The translations under genes were made by a program, and so were the position numbers. Below, piece by piece: positions 61,901 to 64,000 of a DNA stretch of 64,000 bases. Within the stretch, counting starts at the first letter, position 1. The number at the start of each line of letters is the position of its first letter. The notes under the pieces are model-generated. The model saw nothing but the letters and a program-made list of their open reading frames with translations, did no database searches and was not told the DNA's origin. This stretch comes from CAZHAX01 sp964530325 (GTDB lineage: Bacteria > Chloroflexota > Anaerolineae > B4-G1), in contig CAZHAX010000011.1 in the NCBI GenBank assembly GCA_964530325.1, positions 1 to 64,000 of the forward strand. The letters run 5' to 3'.

Positions 61901-62670
61901 CGGAGCGGCTTGCCGCTCAGCTCGCCCAGGCGCACACCCAACGAGAAAGGCGGCAGAAGGAGGCCGACGACAGCGATCGCGCCGATGACGCCGTAGAACC
62001 ATCCGCCGGCCCTGAACTCCTTCGACGCGCGGGCGTACATTTTCTTTGCCCACTCCGAGTCTATTCGCGGCCCGGCCTTCTTGGTGCGGGGTTTCGCGAC
62101 CTTCTCGGGCTTCGCCACCTCCGGGCTGGGCTCGCCGACCTCCGGAACCTGCCTCGCCGCTTCCAGGCGTGACTTGGCCAAGCCGAGGCGCGTTTGCGCC
62201 GGGCTTGCCGGCTGTGCTGCCTTGCGGCGCAGCAGGCTATCCCCTCGGGGCTTTCTCTCAGGGCGAGGCTTCTTCTCGCGGCGGGGCTTCTTCTCGCGAG
62301 GCGGCTTCGCCGCCTTTTCCCGCACCTTGCCACCCGACTTCGAGCTCGCCAGCAGCCGGCTGAACAGGCCCTTCTTGGGTGCAGCCGAACTCTGCGGAGA
62401 GGGCTCTCCGGGAACAGCATAGCCGCGCCTGCGCAGCTGCCGTTTCAGATCGACGAGTAGCTCTGGGGCGAATGCCTGCGGATCGGATAGGATCCTATCC
62501 TCCCGCTCCAGCGCCGCAATAACATCGCCCACGGTCTTCATCCCGACGCCAATCAGGACGCTTCGCCCGCGGGCGCGCAGTCCCAGCTCCGTAATGGGCA
62601 CATTCAGGGATGGTTGGTTGACCCCTTCTGGGCCCTTCTCTGCCTTGGGTCCGGAGACTACATCCGACAT
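58990..62670 (-). CDS. 1226-residue transmembrane protein: RpoA-CTD-like, GH18-like, NBR1-like Ig and GH-A-like domains
   Basis: The start is ATG 62670 after AAGGAGGT. Residues ~20-80 (PITELGLRARGRSVLIGVGM, KTVGDVIAALERED) resemble the helix-hairpin-helix fold of the RNA polymerase alpha C-terminal domain. A Lys/Arg/Pro-rich linker (~85-215) leads to one membrane helix (FYGVIGAIAVVGLLLPPFSL, ~222-246), putting the first part inside. Outside lie a beta-rich region, a GH18-like barrel (~440-715, GFAGIELDYREL) whose usual catalytic Glu position holds Arg, an NBR1-type Ig domain (~793-893, FDPGESFEKTWRMRNSGDCD) and a C-terminal GH-A-like barrel (~911-1226) with EIWNEPNIEREW and KLFYTEMGYAS. Role unknown; a surface-glycan enzyme or sensor linked to the cytoplasm is possible. 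Confidence 0.82.
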   Translation of the reverse strand: MSDVVSGPKAEKGPEGVNQPSLNVPITELGLRARGRSVLIGVGMKTVGDVIAALEREDRILSDPQAFAPELLVDLKRQLRRRGYAVPGEPSPQSSAAPKKGLFSRLLASSKSGGKVREKAAKPPREKKPRREKKPRPERKPRGDSLLRRKAAQPASPAQTRLGLAKSRLEAARQVPEVGEPSPEVAKPEKVAKPRTKKAGPRIDSEWAKKMYARASKEFRAGGWFYGVIGAIAVVGLLLPPFSLGVRLGELSGKPLRPGGPPLEHADGIKLSVGADYTGSLRVGLDSISEEGFVQGRAGDAMLEAKAALPDYITVESPVYLLDVSGEPAEPVLVEIDMPAGAEPWETLDLYTWTGESWKFVPSEIAGEFNFEYIATELAELPSLLVLGQTGPAAPTTASLLGPDDTAAGPAAEMVDQLNPIGLTLGVQGSISGGAADLPSPEGEGSWAVLPSLRNWSPTGTANWGLVSDLANISSDGQAHIDSILQLCSEGGFAGIELDYRELPAEYAAAYASFIEALAGALHAEGLLLSVVLDPPAETDTGWGSGGYDWAAIGEHADFVKVRFPEDPEYYLDQRAVQELLDWATAQVHRHKLMMLVSSLSREINADASTTLSLQDALAPFGAAVSLDGTDSYEPGAEAQLGLSGSVLAVTPQEAVGTYSFDYQVAEEESSTIWLGTGENLAAKLGWAAEYNLGGVALVDLLSAGNAESVATVLDEYRRQVLADTVAFPPEGMNVAWVAEGGAGAVDQQSASLAQPEYSWTTPDEAGVYTVTASIAGFDHGRLPLRIGSLWTEEDAECLDATFVSDVTVPDGTAFDPGESFEKTWRMRNSGDCDWPSDTELVFLSGTQMGGPDSVPVGAVAQGDTVDISVELIAPEADGNYTGVWKLVIGDIDIPGGGASVVIVSGEASAPPPVAAIGGVFELGGHVKDMGHPYSDAMHYSGMNWSKVQVHYSGDAGLVVQTAHNKGFKIQLSALGGPGMVTQPNFEQDFANWTASLAAAGADAIEIWNEPNIEREWAAGHIDPGAYTRLLCACYSAIKAANPNTMVISAAPAPTGWFGGACGPAGCDDVPWIQGMYNAGATQCMDYIGAHHNAGATPPSARTGHPADDGRGHSSWYFLPQTEAYFYAFGGTRKLFYTEMGYASQEGLNTFSDAFWWARNTNNAQQAAWLAEAVSVSVNTGMVRVIIVWNIDFTRAGADPQDGYAILRPGGACPACDSLHAVLGTR

Positions 62671-62857
62671 TAGACCTCCTTGAACGCGTGGCTCTCCCGA
62701 GCCTGTCGTATTGTCACAGCCCACGTTGAACAGTGGGCCGTGGTCTTCGATCGGGAAGTATCTGAACGAGGCCGGAGCAAGCGCGAAAAAGGGCGGCTCA
62801 GGGCCGACAGGCCGCAGAGCCGCTCCCCACGCCTGCGCCCGCCACAGAGCGGGGCGT

Positions 62858-62886
62858 ATTCTATCACAGCCGGGGCCTTTTGACAA
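62858..62886 (-). promoter_or_regulatory. Promoter of the 1226-residue membrane protein
   Basis: Minus strand TTGTCA (62886-62881), 17 bp, TAGAAT (62863-62858), about 180 nt upstream of the ATG at 62670. Confidence 0.6.
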
Positions 62887-63014
62887 ACAGGGCGTCAGAG
62901 GCTCCGCAGCCTTCTCCGGTAGCGCCCTGGTGCTGGCCTCGTGCATCGGGTCTCTACATCTGGAGGCTAATCCCGTGGGTTTGGCAAGCGAATACCCTTT
63001 TTGCGCCGTTGGGC

Positions 63015-63020
63015 TATAAT
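63015..63020 (+). promoter_or_regulatory. -10 element before the receiver-PAS gene
   Basis: TATAAT at 63015-63020 without a recognisable -35 at the right distance. It would give a leader of about 170 nt to ATG 63197, longer than for most genes here. Confidence 0.45.
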
Positions 63021-63196
63021 AGGGGCCGGTACCTGGGGCCCAGGTCGACTCCGGCTCCGCCATATTCGAGCTCGCCCCGGGCGTTGCCCTGATAGCGGGC
63101 TTCCCGCAGGCCCGTCTCCGGACTGCCGCCAGGCGCTGGGATGTGGATGGTGCAGTTGCGAGCACTGGCTATTGGCAGAGCGTAGGAGGATTCAGG

Positions 63197-64000
63197 ATGG
63201 GCACGCCGCTGCGTGTGCTGCTGGTCAGCGACTCTGTAAAAGATGCCTCTCAAGTGGCCGAAGAGCTGGAGAGGAGCGGCTTCGAGCCGGCTGTCAAGCG
63301 TGTCGCCACGCAGAGGTCATACACCTCCGCGGTCACCCGGGGCCCCTGGGACGCAGTGATCTGCCGAGCGTCGGCGCGGCGCTTAGGCGTGCTCGACGCA
63401 CTGGCAATCCTCAGCGAGCGTGACATCGATGTGCCCCTTGTTGTCCTCGCCGAATCGGCCGACAGCGCCCTGGCCGAGGCTGTGATCGACGCCGGCGCGA
63501 GCGACCTCATCCTCAGGGAGGATCTTCCTAGGATAGGCTTCGTCGTCCGCCGCGAGTTCCGTGAGGCTGAGGAGCGCCGGGCGCGCCGGCTACGGCAGAG
63601 TGCTCTCGCGGTCTCCGAGCGACAGAAGTCCGCAATCATTGATGGCCTGGACGGATGCCTTCTCCAAGTAGACACCGATCTGCGGGTAGTCTGGGCGAAC
63701 CGGGCGGCGCTGGAGAAGCACGGTCTAACCAGGGAAACGATGACCGGCCGGTACTGCTATGAGATCACGCGAGGGCGAAGCGAGCCCTCCGAGGACTGCC
63801 CAGTCAGGCAGGCTCTTCGGACGGGTGAGCAGCACGAGGGCACGGTCTCCGAGGACCGGCGCACGTGGCTGGTGCGTGCCTACCCGCTGCGGAACGATAG
63901 AGGCGAGGTTGAGGGCGCGGTCGAGTTCCGGCTGGAGACGACCGAGCAGGAGCAGACAGGGGAGGCGTACCGGGCCGTCATCGAACACTCGCTGCAGGGA
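63197..64000 (+). CDS. Receiver-like / PAS sensor protein (partial, C-terminus beyond the window)
   Basis: The frame is open from ATG 63197 (after TAGGAGGA) to the right edge, 268 codons. Residues ~5-120 follow the receiver fold (LRVLLVSDSVKDASQVAEEL, PLVVLAESADSALAEAVIDA), but the phospho-acceptor Asp is replaced (DAVICRASARR) and the conserved Lys is Arg (DLILRED). A short coiled coil (RREFREAEERRARRLRQ) links to a PAS domain (IIDGLDGCLLQVDTDLRVVW, RYCYEITRGRSEPSEDCPV) of the PAS_4/PAS_9 type. A second PAS may start at the edge (YRAVIEHSLQG). The output domain, probably a histidine kinase or cyclase, is not visible. Confidence 0.8.
   Translation, partial: MGTPLRVLLVSDSVKDASQVAEELERSGFEPAVKRVATQRSYTSAVTRGPWDAVICRASARRLGVLDALAILSERDIDVPLVVLAESADSALAEAVIDAGASDLILREDLPRIGFVVRREFREAEERRARRLRQSALAVSERQKSAIIDGLDGCLLQVDTDLRVVWANRAALEKHGLTRETMTGRYCYEITRGRSEPSEDCPVRQALRTGEQHEGTVSEDRRTWLVRAYPLRNDRGEVEGAVEFRLETTEQEQTGEAYRAVIEHSLQG

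Larger units (their letters stand above)
62671..63196. other. Intergenic region between divergent genes
   Basis: A 526-bp stretch with no supported gene. It holds a minus-strand promoter (62858-62886), a plus-strand -10 element (63015-63020), and a near-palindrome ACCTGGGGCCCAGGT at about 63031-63045 in the plus-strand leader. In-frame codons upstream of 62670 lack the conserved start context and are not counted as coding. Confidence 0.6.

Noticed and set aside
62671..63165. In-frame extension upstream of the 1226-residue protein
   Set aside because: It contains the promoter (62858-62886), has low-complexity translation, and the AAGGAGGT site points to ATG 62670.

Overview
The window is about 64 kb of GC-rich bacterial chromosome with some 50 protein genes, two of them cut by the window edges. 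I see no tRNA, rRNA, CRISPR array, transposase or phage gene. The gene set suggests a member of the Chloroflexota, probably Anaerolineae-like: a short archaeal/eukaryotic-type ProS, an AroK-AroB fusion, MutL, LexA, a Ser/Thr kinase with a beta-propeller tail, many GT-C glycosyltransferases, and secreted clan GH-A glycosidase-like proteins. The assignment is inferred from gene content and not from a marker phylogeny. Every call is read from the sequence; no database search was possible.

Layout. 1-6001: a GT39-like mannosyltransferase with PA14 domains (runs off the left edge), a DUF3524 glycosyltransferase of the tRNA-queuosine mannosyltransferase type, a FemAB-like transferase and a methyltransferase. 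6172-10519: fdhD, lexA with its own SOS box, a small unknown gene under an SOS-type promoter, a small membrane protein and a TGS-uridine kinase-like protein. 10550-19847 (minus): FAD protein, two PII-like DarA/YaaQ proteins, B12-radical SAM protein, peptide deformylase, DUF2723 membrane protein and mutL. 20043-22349: a YabE-like cell-wall protein and rsmA. 22386-28556 (minus): a glycosidase-like protein and the shikimate operon aroC-aroKB-aroQ-aminotransferase. 28878-37111 (plus): a beta-lactamase-like protein, then a signalling block of Ser/Thr kinase, PP2C phosphatase, J-domain/VWA protein, zinc-ribbon/FHA protein, 80-aa unknown, response regulator and small GTPase, closed by a strong hairpin.

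37220-48402 (minus): MFS transporter, GNAT, an AcnX small subunit without its large subunit, an oligopeptide-type binding protein, proS, PHP phosphatase, lpd, a second glycosidase-like lipoprotein and a Cys-rich small protein. 48585-51918 (plus): GAF-PAS-adenylate cyclase and a BcsA-like GT2. 51929-62670 (minus): zinc-ribbon protein, rnz, rtcA, a GT39-like protein and three consecutive glycosidase-like proteins, the last a 1226-residue membrane protein with an RpoA-CTD-like cytoplasmic end. 63197-64000 (plus): start of a receiver-PAS sensor protein.

Themes. Surface-glycan synthesis and trimming recur (three GT-C enzymes, one GT2, five GH-A-like proteins). Signalling is dense (STPK/PP2C/FHA/VWA, response regulators, adenylate cyclase, DarA-like proteins). 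Promoters are unusually easy to read: many genes have TTGnnn-16/17-TATAAT elements so close to the start codon that several mRNAs should be leaderless or nearly so. The best leads for something undescribed are the SOS-controlled 92-residue gene, the 1226-residue transmembrane protein, the J-domain/VWA-centred kinase-phosphatase operon, and rtcA, whose reading frame offers only a non-canonical start codon.
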